Below are positions 34,914 through 44,108 of a DNA stretch of 64,000 nucleotides, one piece after another; position 1 is the first letter of the stretch; the number at the start of each line of letters is the position of its first letter. Below the pieces are notes generated by a model that searched no databases, was not told where the DNA came from, and was given only the letters and a program-made list of their open reading frames with translations. The DNA is from Sphingobacterium sp. CZ-UAM (GTDB taxonomy: Bacteria; Bacteroidota; Bacteroidia; Sphingobacteriales; Sphingobacteriaceae), in assembly GCF_002000245.1 (NCBI RefSeq), contig NZ_MTCM01000001.1, positions 744,001-808,000 on the forward strand, read 5' to 3'. Made by a program: the position numbers and the translations under genes.

Positions 34914-35102
34914 CTACCAGTCGAGGTCTGTTGATGTTTCCGGCATGTTCTGCCACTCCGTATTTACATTGCTATTAGGTTTGGTTGTTGCCGAACCTGC
35001 AGCAATTTCAGCCTCCATGCTAACATGTACGGTTTTTATTTGAGGTAGCTCGTACTTCTCCTTTGTCAAATTGACAAGTATGTTTTTATTTACGGTTCTC
35101 AT
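34914..35102 (-). CDS. Small protein paired with the fimbrillin-like lipoprotein gene
   Basis: A 62-residue protein with a charged N-terminus, the central run KYELPQIKTVHVSMEAEIAA and a polar tail GSATTKPNSNVNTEWQ ending DLDW. It lacks a signal peptide or membrane segment. Short ORFs with a similar Y-x-x-P...V-x-V...GS pattern often sit just before Bacteroidota fimbrillin-like genes, from memory and unchecked here. It is co-oriented and 80 bp before the lipoprotein gene, so it likely belongs to the same operon. Role unknown. Confidence 0.7.
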   Translation of the reverse strand: MRTVNKNILVNLTKEKYELPQIKTVHVSMEAEIAAGSATTKPNSNVNTEWQNMPETSTDLDW

Positions 35103-35610
35103 TTCTCGTTTTTTTAATGGTTTTCTTTTTAATTCGCTGTAACCTGATATCCCATCAGCTTTCTGCGTTTTATTTTATAAATTTTACTGTGTATATGAAT
35201 TTCAGGACACAATTAAACGAAAAGGACCTTGCCAAAGAAAATTGGCTACGATTAATATCATTTTCATAATAATAGATTTTTTCCAAATTTACAGAAGTCC
35301 CGAATAGTGAAAAATCGCTAGTGCTAGTGATTTTTCCTGTTTTGGATTTAAGCTTGCATATTTAATTTTGGAATGGTTGTCGTATCGTTCGATTCTGAAC
35401 ATTTGGTGTCCGATTATGATCAATCTCTGATTATAAATATATTTTAGTGCGTTGGTTAACAGTGGTATACTGTTTTGGCAAGCGAGTTGATTAGGAAGTT
35501 AATCGAGAAAATTGCGTAAAAGATCAAGCGAAAATCAACCGCTTTTTTGCAACAAAAACCGAAAAAAGCGACATGAATTATATTACTCAGAATCTAAAAC
35601 CTAACATCTT
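35103..35610. other. 508-bp divergent intergenic region with two hairpins
   Basis: Lies between the small-protein/lipoprotein operon (left) and the serine hydrolase (right). GAAAAATCGCTA (35309-35320) pairs with TAGTGATTTTTC (35325-35336) with one G-T pair. CGCTTTTTT (35540-35548) pairs with AAAAAAGCG (35562-35570) about 40 bp before the hydrolase start, where it could be an attenuator or leader structure. AT-rich; no ORF of note. Confidence 0.5.
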
Positions 35611-37416
35611 ATGAAGGTCATAAAATCTTTACCTATTGCCCTTATTTTCGGCCTAATGGTCGCAACAGCTTGTGCGCAAACCGAAAGTCAGCTCCAAAAA
35701 GAAATTTCTGCTGTTGAATCGGGGCTGATACCACCTGTCCGCTTTGTGGGGGAGCCATCTTGGGATATTGCCTCACGCATGAAGTTTTATAATATTCCTG
35801 GTGTGAGTATAGCTGTTATCAAAGATTCCAAGGTCATCTGGAGTAAGAGCTACGGTGTTGTAGATCTTGAATCCAAGGCTCCAGTCACTACTAAAACATT
35901 GTTTCAGGTTGCTTCGATGAGTAAGCCGGTCAGTGCTTATGCTGCGTTAAAAGAAGTAGAGCTTGGTAAGTTAGCTGTAGATACGGATGTGAATTCATTT
36001 TTAACGTCATGGAAAGTTCCAGTAAACGAATGGACCAAAACGAGAAAAGTCACCCTCAAGAATATCGTCAGCCATACTGCTGGTTTCACGGTAAGTGGAT
36101 TTCCAGGATATAAGGTAACAGATCCTATTCCCACGGCAGTGGAGGTGTTGAAAGGGGAAAAGCCCGCCAATACCCCTGCAGTCTTTGTCGATAAGCTTCC
36201 GGGAGCAAATTTTCGCTATTCAGGAGGTGGATATACTGTGATGCAACAGATGCTTATCGATATTGAGAGGAAAGATTACACAAGCATTATGAATGAGAAA
36301 GTACTGCTGCCATTGGGAATGAAGAATAGCACATTCGCACAACCACTTCCAGCCGCACAGGCAGCGCTTGCCGCCACAGCCTATTCTGCAGATGGAAAGC
36401 CTGTTGAAGGACGATATCATGTTTATCCGGAGCAGGCTGCAGCAGGATTGTGGTCTACAGCTGAAGACTACGCCAAGTTTGTGATTGATATTCAACATAC
36501 ATTGGCAGGCAAAAGCAGTACAGTTATTTCCAAAAAAACGGCAGAAGAGTTTACCAGTCCTTTCATTGAATCCTTTATCGGTCTAGGGCTGTTCATTGAA
36601 AACTATGCCGGAGCGGTTTACTTTTGTCATGGCGGCTGGAATGAAGGTTTTAGTTCTTATTTTATAGGAAGCAAGACAAGTGGTGACGGGGTTGTTGTAC
36701 TAACAAATACCAACAAACCCTTATTTGTCAACGAACTCGTTCGCGCTGTCGCTTTAACCTATCAATGGTCAAATTACATTGCTCCAGCTAATAAAATTTT
36801 ACCGTCAAGCGCAAAAGAGCTGAGTTCATATGTTGGTCGTTATCGTGCTGATAAATATGGAATCATCAAAGTCTATATGGAAAATGATAAACTGATGGCT
36901 ATTCAGAATCTGGACGCACCCGTTGAACTGATTAAAGTTGGGGTAGACACTTTCGCAATGCATGACTGGGATTTTAAAATGGCCTTTGTAAAAGATAAAG
37001 CTACAGGTAAGCAGGAGCTTGTTCAGATTTTGCGTGATAAAACAATCCATGCCAGAAATCCAAAACTTAATGCAGGCGATATGATTCCGCTGGAGCTGAT
37101 TTTAGGAGGTCATTTTGAACGGGGAGTTAAAGCTTATCAACGGGCAAAACAAGAGGACAGTGGGCATCGCTTGCTTTCAGAAGGTTTTCTGAATGGCACA
37201 GGATATGAGCTCCTTTCTCAAAAGAAATTGACCCAAGCGATCGATATTTTTAAGGTCAATACAATTTTATACCCAAAGAGCGAAAATGTATACGATAGTC
37301 TGGCAGAAGCATATCTGAAAGCAGGTCAGAGAGACAAAGCAAAGCAGTGCTATATAAAGCTGCTCGAAATCAATCCTAAAAATGAAAAAGCAAATAAGAT
37401 TTTAGAAACCTTATAA
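35611..37416 (+). CDS. Serine beta-lactamase-like hydrolase with C-terminal TPR segment
   Basis: A 601-residue exported protein (signal peptide to VATACAQ; the Cys makes a lipoprotein possible). Residues about 45-390 form a class C beta-lactamase/esterase (S12) fold: the nucleophile motif S102-M-S-K105, the FRYSGGGYTVMQQ segment with the Y-S-G second motif, and H-G-G in CHGGWNEGF. A middle beta domain follows, then a TPR-type tail ENVYDSLAEAYLKAGQRDKA. Such proteins are esterases, D-aminopeptidases or lactamases; which one is unknown. Single gene. Confidence 0.9.
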   Translation: MKVIKSLPIALIFGLMVATACAQTESQLQKEISAVESGLIPPVRFVGEPSWDIASRMKFYNIPGVSIAVIKDSKVIWSKSYGVVDLESKAPVTTKTLFQVASMSKPVSAYAALKEVELGKLAVDTDVNSFLTSWKVPVNEWTKTRKVTLKNIVSHTAGFTVSGFPGYKVTDPIPTAVEVLKGEKPANTPAVFVDKLPGANFRYSGGGYTVMQQMLIDIERKDYTSIMNEKVLLPLGMKNSTFAQPLPAAQAALAATAYSADGKPVEGRYHVYPEQAAAGLWSTAEDYAKFVIDIQHTLAGKSSTVISKKTAEEFTSPFIESFIGLGLFIENYAGAVYFCHGGWNEGFSSYFIGSKTSGDGVVVLTNTNKPLFVNELVRAVALTYQWSNYIAPANKILPSSAKELSSYVGRYRADKYGIIKVYMENDKLMAIQNLDAPVELIKVGVDTFAMHDWDFKMAFVKDKATGKQELVQILRDKTIHARNPKLNAGDMIPLELILGGHFERGVKAYQRAKQEDSGHRLLSEGFLNGTGYELLSQKKLTQAIDIFKVNTILYPKSENVYDSLAEAYLKAGQRDKAKQCYIKLLEINPKNEKANKILETL

Positions 37417-37455
37417 TAAAAGTGTAATGAACTAATTTTTTGCTAATTTGCACAT

Positions 37456-37722
37456 ATGTCAATGCATGCAAATAGCTATCAATTATTTTCCAAAGAGATT
37501 CTATCGATCTGGAAAAACCAAGATGTCTCCTATATTAAGGTAGAAGAATTGTCTACCATCGAAGGGATTACCTTTTTTGAGCTAATACCTGATTCGGAGC
37601 TTTTGGATGGGGGAGAACAGGATACGCTTTATGCGATTGATTCGGATGATGTCGAGGATATGCTATTATTCAGCAAAAATATTAGGTTTGTCGTCCATAA
37701 TATTTATTTGGAAGAAGATTAA
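37456..37722 (+). CDS. Hypothetical acidic 88-residue protein
   Basis: An acidic cytoplasmic protein beginning MSMHANSYQLFSKEILSIW and ending IYLEED, with no known motif. It follows the serine hydrolase by 39 bp on the same strand. Codon use looks like its neighbours, which supports a real gene. Function unknown. Confidence 0.7.
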   Translation: MSMHANSYQLFSKEILSIWKNQDVSYIKVEELSTIEGITFFELIPDSELLDGGEQDTLYAIDSDDVEDMLLFSKNIRFVVHNIYLEED

Positions 37723-37834
37723 GCGAATTGGACTTCTCTATAACACTTATGTGAATATTTTTTATTTTTTGTAGCGTGGAAGATAAGTTTTACGTATGAT
37801 GTAAATAGCACATTTTATAGTAAACCAAATAATT

Positions 37835-38545
37835 ATGAAATTAACCCGACTGCTTTCCTTGATAGTTCTTTGTGCAGCTTGTAAAAAAGATAATCAGTCC
37901 TACGAAGAGCTCTATAAAAAGGCTGATGAAAAAATTGTTGAAATTGAGGAGTTGATCAAGACATCATCTTGTAGCAATCTCAGCAGTTTGCGAATTGATA
38001 GTGTTATTGGTGGGTATAATGGTGGTTACAATGCTGTTTACAGATACTTTCCCGTAGGTAATGAGACAAAAAATGCCTACAACAAACTGAAATCCGAGTA
38101 TATGTCATTGTTGGAGGCCGCTAGAAAATTAGATGAACGGCCAATATTGACTATGTTGGTTGAATCTGAGCCTCATTTTGGAATTGGTTGTATGGATGGT
38201 TCTCCGAAAGTACTGTTGGCATCAGATTTTAACCTCGAGCAAACGAGAGAAAAATTGAATACGAATATAAGCGCATTAGAAACTTTCTATGCTAACCCAA
38301 TCTGTGCTGACCCGAGTAATTGGTATGCGCTACCGATAGTTAAAGACTGCAAATTGAAATATGTACTATTTCAAAATGATTCAAATAACGAAAGCAGAAG
38401 GGATTTTAATGCTATTTATCGTCAACATCAAGCCTTATCTCGTAGACTGGCTAAATTGGATCCCAGCTATGTAAAATGTGAAAATTTACTTGCTTCTCCC
38501 AAAGGCGTACGTTGTGAAAACAATAAACCGGTGATAGAAGAATAG
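37835..38545 (+). CDS. Hypothetical lipoprotein
   Basis: A 236-residue protein with a short signal and lipobox (IVLCAAC, lipidated at Cys19). The mature part is helical with repeated KKAD/KLKSEY-type heptads and six further cysteines, among them CSNL, GIGCMDG, NPICAD and VRCENN, which could form disulfides in the periplasm. No family recognised. It converges on the AraC gene with only 16 bp between stops. Confidence 0.75.
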   Translation: MKLTRLLSLIVLCAACKKDNQSYEELYKKADEKIVEIEELIKTSSCSNLSSLRIDSVIGGYNGGYNAVYRYFPVGNETKNAYNKLKSEYMSLLEAARKLDERPILTMLVESEPHFGIGCMDGSPKVLLASDFNLEQTREKLNTNISALETFYANPICADPSNWYALPIVKDCKLKYVLFQNDSNNESRRDFNAIYRQHQALSRRLAKLDPSYVKCENLLASPKGVRCENNKPVIEE

Positions 38546-38561
38546 CAGATTGCCGTAAATT

Positions 38562-39572
38562 TTATTTTATTGAATCTTTCTCAGCATATGTATCCGCTTT
38601 CTTTCGAAATTGATTGGGGGCTATGCCACATTGCTTTTTGAATGCGACCGAAAAGGACGAGGGCGATGAATATCCTGTTCTGAAGGCAATCTCCTTAATG
38701 GATAGATCAGTTGTTTTTAATAGGGAGATTGCTTCTCGAATATGTACTTTTGTTGCAAATTGGAAGAGGCCCATGCCAAATATGTTCTTAAATTCCTTTT
38801 TCAGTTTATATTCATTGACACCGAATTTGATAGCTAATTGCTCGATTGTATAGAATTCTCTGGTATTTTTCACGATGAAATCCTGGATCGTATAGAATAA
38901 ATTGGCATCAGTTTCTCCAAAACTACCGCTCATATCGCTTTGCGTTTCTTCTTGATCGATCCATTCAAATAGTAATTGTAGTAGGATCATCGTTCTACCT
39001 TTCATAAAGTACTGTCGTTGAATACCTTTTTTGCGGCAGGATCTCATTTCCTCAAGGATATGAAGCATCTGTGGACTGATTGGAATGCCCTCTTCGACAA
39101 GTCGGACAAAATTATTCTTGTCAACCTGAGCGATAAATAAATCTATCAGCTGTGTTTCCGCAACAAACTGATGGAAATAGTCAGATTCCACATAGATATC
39201 GAAATTGCGATAAGCGATACCTTTCCTGAAAAATATTTCCACATCTGATTCAGATGGTGTGAAATAGATATAATTATGCTGCGGTAGATAGCTATTGTAC
39301 TTTTTGTTAATGCTGTCTTTTAGCACATGTTGATTCAGGAAAAAGGCGACCTGAATATAGTTTTTTGTCGAAGTTTTATACGTTAATGTGATGTCTTGAG
39401 CATAGGTATATGCGTAATCTCTAATGATAAATTCTGGGCTTTCGTAAATATAGGTTGTCGTAAAACTGCCTAATGGGGTTTTCAGATGTTTTACGGTTTG
39501 CTCATCCGCGTCCTGATCGTAAAAACATAATACTTCATCCATCAGTTCCCGATTTGTTTTAATTGCTCCCAT
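38562..39572 (-). CDS. AraC-family regulator, probably of the siderophore receptor
   Basis: A 336-residue regulator. The last 100 residues form the double helix-turn-helix: FYTIEQLAIKFGVNEYKLKKEFKNIFG and LSIKEIAFRTGYSSPSSFSVAFKKQCGIAPNQFRKK. The N-terminal sensing domain is of the kind seen in PchR-like regulators that bind iron-siderophore complexes. It is divergent from the TonB-dependent siderophore receptor gene with 97 bp between the starts, so it most likely controls that gene. Confidence 0.92.
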   Translation of the reverse strand: MGAIKTNRELMDEVLCFYDQDADEQTVKHLKTPLGSFTTTYIYESPEFIIRDYAYTYAQDITLTYKTSTKNYIQVAFFLNQHVLKDSINKKYNSYLPQHNYIYFTPSESDVEIFFRKGIAYRNFDIYVESDYFHQFVAETQLIDLFIAQVDKNNFVRLVEEGIPISPQMLHILEEMRSCRKKGIQRQYFMKGRTMILLQLLFEWIDQEETQSDMSGSFGETDANLFYTIQDFIVKNTREFYTIEQLAIKFGVNEYKLKKEFKNIFGMGLFQFATKVHIREAISLLKTTDLSIKEIAFRTGYSSPSSFSVAFKKQCGIAPNQFRKKADTYAEKDSIK

Positions 39573-39601
39573 ATTCTAATGTTTTTCTCCCGAATTCGAA
39601 A

Positions 39602-39630
39602 TTTGATTGCCCAAATGTGCTCTACTTTTG
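39602..39630 (+). promoter_or_regulatory. Candidate promoter of the siderophore receptor gene
   Basis: TACTTTTG (39623-39630, followed by C) matches the -7 consensus TAnnTTTG, and TTTG (39602-39605) lies 17 bp upstream as a -33 element. Transcription would start about 35 bp before the receptor ATG. Confidence 0.55.
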
Positions 39631-39669
39631 CGGTGTAAATTTAATTATATTAATTCTAAATAGTAGAGT

Positions 39670-41916
39670 ATGTTAAAGAAAAGTATCCTTTGGAGCATCT
39701 TGGTTTTACCCACTGTTGTATTGGCACAAAGCGACAAGACAGAAAAAGGGAAGAATAAAATAAATCCTGCAGTTGACTCCATAAAGGTGGATAGTACAAA
39801 ATCCTATGTGCTATCGACAGCGAACGTTGTTGCTAACAGAACAACAATACCTTCTTCGACCTTACGTCTTGGTGAAAACCTTTTGGTGACACCGCAAAAT
39901 ATTCAGGTTATCGATCAGCGTCTGCTCCAGGATCAGATGATATTAACGACTGCGGAAGGTTTGTCGCGCAATGTAAGTGGTGTGCGAACGATCACGCATC
40001 AGGAAGAGGGCAGTGTTGGAATTGCTGTACGTGGATTTCAAGCATCAAATCTTCGGAATGGGATGGACGTAAGTGGTAGTTTTGGACCACTACGTGAAGA
40101 CATGGCTTTTGTGGAGCGTGTTGAATTCGTGAAGGGGCCGGCAGGCTTTATGATGGGTAATACGCAGCCTGGCGGTTTCTATAATATCGTGACCAAAAAG
40201 CCGTCTGGAAATAATCAAAGAACAGCGCAAATGAACTTGGGAAGCTACAATTTATTACGCGCCGCGGTTGATATTGACCAGCGCTTGAGCAGTGATGGTA
40301 AGTTTTTAGGCCGGTTTAACGTTATGGGAACCAAGAAAGGAAATTTTCAGCAAAATGTCGCTCACGAACAATTTGTTCTGAACCCATCCTTTAAGTATAA
40401 TGCCAGCGAAAATACGAATGTAATATTTGAATATATTCTCTCACAAAATAATTTTGAGGGTGGATTTGCAAAATATGCCTATGGTATTGATGGTTTTAAG
40501 GAGGTAAAGAAGAACTTTTCATTTAGCGATCCAATTATAGATCCGACCAAGTCCTGGGAACACAACATTTTCGGTACAATTAATCATAACTTTAACGAAG
40601 ACTGGCTGTTGACGGCACAGTTCGGTTACGTCCGCTCCGAAATGGAAGGAGCTTCCCTGTATGCGAATTACAATACGATTGCTTTAAAAGATGGTGCTGA
40701 TGGTGTAAAAAAGGGGGATGTAACCCGTAACCTCAGTATAAACGATGCATTGAATACATCAACTGTCGGGCAGATATTTACGCGGGGTAAATTCAAAACA
40801 GGAGAGATCAGCCACCATATTCTTGCAGGATTAGACATGGGCAAGAAATTCTATGTGGCGGATTGGTCCGAAGCCGGTAGTATTATCGATCCCAGCAAAA
40901 GGCTGCCGGTCAATTCCGATGGAGAGGTGATCTTTAATATTTATAATCCTATCTATGGCAATTTGACCAAGGATATGTTGCCAGTGTATGATCGATCCAA
41001 GTCATTGCGGGAACGTGGCGCCAATTATATATCGGATTATTCGTATACTTCTGTCCATATTCAGGATGAAGTCCATTTTTTAGAGGATAAGTTGAGGATT
41101 GCCGCCGGCCTAAGGTATACGGAGACGAAGAAAGTGTCTATGGCCAATAAGGGTAATGAAGTTAAAAATGAGGCGTTTACACCGCGATTTAGTGTGGCAG
41201 GGCTGTTGACGCCTACCTTTACCCTCTATGCGTTATATGACGAGACATTTCAGGAACAGACTGGGGTACTGTTGAATGGAGGAACTGCCGAACCATCCTA
41301 CGGGCGAAATAAAGAGGTCGGCCTGAAGAAAACCTGGTTTCAGAATAAACTGATAACCAATTTGACCGCTTATCATCTGACGAAGACCAATATGCTTACT
41401 GCAGCCGGAGTGGACAATCCCGGAAAGTTTGAACAATCTGGCGAAGCAACTTCAAAGGGAATCGAATTGGATGTCAACGGGCTTATTAACAAAAACTGGA
41501 ATCTGGTATTCAATTATGCTTATACTGACGCCAAGGTTACGAAAGATAAAGATCCCAAAAAGATCGGTGGAATGTTATACGGTACAGCCCGTCATATTAG
41601 CAATGCATGGATAAAATATACAATTACAGAAGGGAGTTTAGAAGGCCTTGGATTTTCCGCAGGCTACGAATATCAGGCCAAGCGTGCAACCTGGCCAGTT
41701 GTCCAGGATCATAAGTACCTACCTGATGATCTGTTTTCTATAGATTTGGGCGCGTCCTATCAGAAACATAACTATCACATTGCACTTTTGGTCAATAACG
41801 TGACAAACCGCTATAATTACGTTGGTTTCTATCCCGGAGCCTGGGGCTATACCCATTATGGCTGGCGGACGGTCAACCCACAGGGGTTCAGGTTAAACCT
41901 CGCCTATAAGTTCTAA
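39670..41916 (+). CDS. TonB-dependent siderophore receptor
   Basis: A 748-residue outer-membrane receptor with a signal peptide ending at VLAQ. The plug domain shows TPQNIQVIDQRLLQDQMILT, VRGFQASNLRNGMDVSG and VEFVKGPAGFMMGNTQPGG, the pattern of FhuA/FpvA-type siderophore receptors. The barrel ends GFRLNLAYKF with a terminal Phe. It lacks the SusC-type N-terminal domain and has no SusD partner, so the cargo is a ferric siderophore rather than a glycan. Regulated most likely by the divergent AraC protein and iron status. Confidence 0.94.
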   Translation: MLKKSILWSILVLPTVVLAQSDKTEKGKNKINPAVDSIKVDSTKSYVLSTANVVANRTTIPSSTLRLGENLLVTPQNIQVIDQRLLQDQMILTTAEGLSRNVSGVRTITHQEEGSVGIAVRGFQASNLRNGMDVSGSFGPLREDMAFVERVEFVKGPAGFMMGNTQPGGFYNIVTKKPSGNNQRTAQMNLGSYNLLRAAVDIDQRLSSDGKFLGRFNVMGTKKGNFQQNVAHEQFVLNPSFKYNASENTNVIFEYILSQNNFEGGFAKYAYGIDGFKEVKKNFSFSDPIIDPTKSWEHNIFGTINHNFNEDWLLTAQFGYVRSEMEGASLYANYNTIALKDGADGVKKGDVTRNLSINDALNTSTVGQIFTRGKFKTGEISHHILAGLDMGKKFYVADWSEAGSIIDPSKRLPVNSDGEVIFNIYNPIYGNLTKDMLPVYDRSKSLRERGANYISDYSYTSVHIQDEVHFLEDKLRIAAGLRYTETKKVSMANKGNEVKNEAFTPRFSVAGLLTPTFTLYALYDETFQEQTGVLLNGGTAEPSYGRNKEVGLKKTWFQNKLITNLTAYHLTKTNMLTAAGVDNPGKFEQSGEATSKGIELDVNGLINKNWNLVFNYAYTDAKVTKDKDPKKIGGMLYGTARHISNAWIKYTITEGSLEGLGFSAGYEYQAKRATWPVVQDHKYLPDDLFSIDLGASYQKHNYHIALLVNNVTNRYNYVGFYPGAWGYTHYGWRTVNPQGFRLNLAYKF

Positions 41917-41958
41917 TGAAAACCAGGATACGTTAAAATTAGTTTTCCTAAATCTTAC

Positions 41959-41989
41959 CTAAGGGTGCCCTTAAATCTGGCGCCCTTAG
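41959..41989 (+). terminator. Terminator after the siderophore receptor gene
   Basis: CTAAGGGTGCC (41959-41969) pairs with GGCGCCCTTAG (41979-41989) with one T-G pair, followed by TTTTCT. Confidence 0.85.
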
Positions 41990-42481
41990 TTTTCTACCTT
42001 GTTACAGGTCCTGCAGTGGCGTTATTCAGGTTACAGGTTCTAAACAAGGTAAATAGGAACAATCCTTATCTCCTGTTATGGCTCCATAGAGACACATACG
42101 ACCTTGTCATAAATAAGTGCATTGTGGGGGCTTGACAAGCGCTATAGCTGTGCCAGGGAACAGCTCTCTTTGTATCAATAGAATACCGAAAATGGAGTCC
42201 GACGAGCTGCTATGTACAAGTTATTTTTAGTTACGCTGGAGGGCAGGGCCAATGAGACAATTTTAAGCGCGAAGTTGAAGAGTAGGGTATTCGAATCGCG
42301 TATTTCGGGTAAGATCTGAAGGTAGTCATCAATTGTACCAATATTTCCTGTTTCTGTTCCATTAATTGAGGTTTTCGTCCTATATCTAAACGCAAAGTGA
42401 ATATTAACTTTATTGCCAACGAAGAATCTATTGAGTTGCTGTAAGTAACGTATAGATTGGATTAAAACATAATTTATAACG
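41990..42481. other. Intergenic region of about 490 bp, possible gene remnants
   Basis: Between the receptor terminator and the short AraC-type gene. A 35-codon ORF from 42212 on the plus strand and a minus-strand open stretch from about 42440 to 42175 both look partly protein-like, but neither has a recognisable family, and they overlap each other. I see no RNA gene or repeat here. Confidence 0.3.
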
Positions 42482-42844
42482 ATGATGATCAACGGAAGAG
42501 ATTTTTGGAAAAAAAATGATGAGGAAACAATCCTTGCATTTAAAACACTCATTGAGCAGTATCTTCATAAACACAAACGACTGGATTTTTATTTGTCCAA
42601 GCTTAATATTTCAAAACTGGAATTAGAGCGGATATCGGCAGATGTGTTGGGTTTATCTCCTGCAAAGTTTTTACGGAATTTTATAGTGGAGCGCATTAAG
42701 AAAGATTTGACAACAACGGAAATTCGCATGAAAACCTTGTGTGACAAGTATGGCTTTGCTTCGGCATCGACATTGACACGGTTTGTAAAATCGAGCACTG
42801 GTATGACTCCTAGCCAGTATAGGGCGCTTAAGTATGAAAAATAG
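42482..42844 (+). CDS. Minimal AraC-type DNA-binding protein
   Basis: A 120-residue protein consisting of an AraC double helix-turn-helix alone. The second half matches the family well: TTTEIRMKTLCDKYGFASASTLTRFVKSSTGMTPSQYRALK. The first helix-turn-helix (LDFYLSKLNISKLELERISADVLGLSPAKFLRNFIVERIKK) follows a short N-terminus, and no ligand-binding domain is present. Two ATGs (42482, 42485) are possible. It may be a truncated regulator or a genuinely small one. Confidence 0.82.
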   Translation: MMINGRDFWKKNDEETILAFKTLIEQYLHKHKRLDFYLSKLNISKLELERISADVLGLSPAKFLRNFIVERIKKDLTTTEIRMKTLCDKYGFASASTLTRFVKSSTGMTPSQYRALKYEK

Positions 42845-42861
42845 CTGGCTATCCAATAGGG

Positions 42862-43086
42862 CTACCTACTACCCATTGCAACTTTCGTCACCCTTTGGTT
42901 CACAGCTTCCTTTTGTGAACTAAGGGTTTTTAATCCTAAAATCAGGTTTAAGACCATCTGAATTTCTAATCCTTCATCGTGAGCATGCTGTACGCTAATC
43001 AGGGTTTGGAGCGCTATTTTATCCTTTTTCTTAATCAATCGAATCAACGCTCCTCGGCAGGCATGTGGAGGGTCTGCAAAAAGCTA
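42862..43086 (-). pseudogene. Possible degraded coding segment
   Basis: An open stretch on the minus strand from an in-frame stop at 43086 reads LIRLIKKKDKIALQTLISVQ then HAHDEGLEIQMVLNLILGLK and ends KVAMGSR, with protein-like composition but no ATG start and no family I recognise. It could be the tail of a decayed gene or chance. Confidence 0.25.
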
Positions 43087-43395
43087 CACTGCTCGCAGCC
43101 ATAATCGTTGATTTTTGTACAATAACAAGGTATTTCTAACATTACCGCTACGGTTTATTACCTAATTTTTATTTTTCAGTTTAGTTACTTTTTTTTAAAT
43201 AATTGTAAATAAAATACCTTAAAACAAATTTAAAACTTCCTCCTTTCTACCTTCTATTGATAAAACGTATTACTACGCTAAACTGTCGAAGGCATATTGC
43301 TGTTGATACATGCCTTCACTCTTAGCACCCTTCTTGTAGTACCATGTACAGATCAACCTTAATAATATCAATTTAAACAAAAGAGAGGATAAGTT
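43087..43395. other. AT-rich leader region before the ECF sigma gene
   Basis: About 310 bp with no ORF of note. GAAGGCAT (43288-43295) pairs with ATGCCTTC (43310-43317), and a purine-rich GAGAGGA lies 10 bp before the sigma-factor ATG. It presumably holds the promoter of the sigma gene, but no clear -7/-33 pair was found. Confidence 0.4.
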
Positions 43396-43896
43396 ATGGA
43401 CAACTACAATTTAAATGTACTTATTAACGAGAAAAGAGGTATGTTAAATCACTTCGCAGCTAAATTTACCACCGATCCGGATGAAAAGGAAGATCTGATT
43501 CAAGAAACTTGGATCCGGGCCCTAAAATCGCTCGATAAGTTTGTACAGCATCCTAAATTAATGAGCTGGTTGTATGTGATTATGAAACATGTTTATATTA
43601 ATAAGTACCGTAAAACAAAACGCGTTGATGAAATTCAGGATACATATGTTGCCTTAGAAAGCTCCAATAATATAGTCCATAATAAGGAAGTTAATAAATT
43701 TATGGCAGAAGATATCGAGAAAGCAATGTGTAAGTTAACACCTGAAAACTATGAGATCTTCCGCTTGTTTTTGGAAGGTTATAAATACAATGAAATTGCC
43801 GACTACTTTAATATGCCAGAAGGAACAATAAAGACGCGGATTCATGTATCCCGTAAAAAATTACAGAAGCAGCTTAAATTATATAAATTGAATTAA
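43396..43896 (+). CDS. ECF-type RNA polymerase sigma factor
   Basis: A 166-residue sigma-70 family protein. Region 2 is seen as DPDEKEDLIQETWIRALKSLDKF and SWLYVIMKHVYINKYRKTKR, and region 4 as LTPENYEIFRLFLEGYKYNEIADYFNMPEGTIKTRIHVSRKKLQKQL. No anti-sigma factor or transducer receptor is adjacent; the next gene is on the other strand. It therefore looks like an orphan ECF sigma factor whose signal and regulon cannot be told from here. Confidence 0.93.
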   Translation: MDNYNLNVLINEKRGMLNHFAAKFTTDPDEKEDLIQETWIRALKSLDKFVQHPKLMSWLYVIMKHVYINKYRKTKRVDEIQDTYVALESSNNIVHNKEVNKFMAEDIEKAMCKLTPENYEIFRLFLEGYKYNEIADYFNMPEGTIKTRIHVSRKKLQKQLKLYKLN

Positions 43897-44108
43897 TTTT
43901 CCACTGTTTATTTTATGATTACAAAGTGAAATCAAACTTCAACTCGTGGACTCCACTTTAAAGGTTTCCCGTGTTGTTGTTTGATTTTTGTGATTCACAC
44001 TTTGATAAATTGGGCAATCGTCTTGTAAGGTCTTCTTATTTTGCTGTAGAAAGGCCAAGAAATAAAGTAATTGCCAACCCGACAAGGGGTTGGACAATTC
44101 AATACAAC

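Noticed and set aside
42175-42552. 125-codon minus-strand open frame overlapping the short AraC-type gene
   Set aside because: Overlaps a better-supported gene on the other strand and has no known motif; part of it could be a remnant, noted only as a region.
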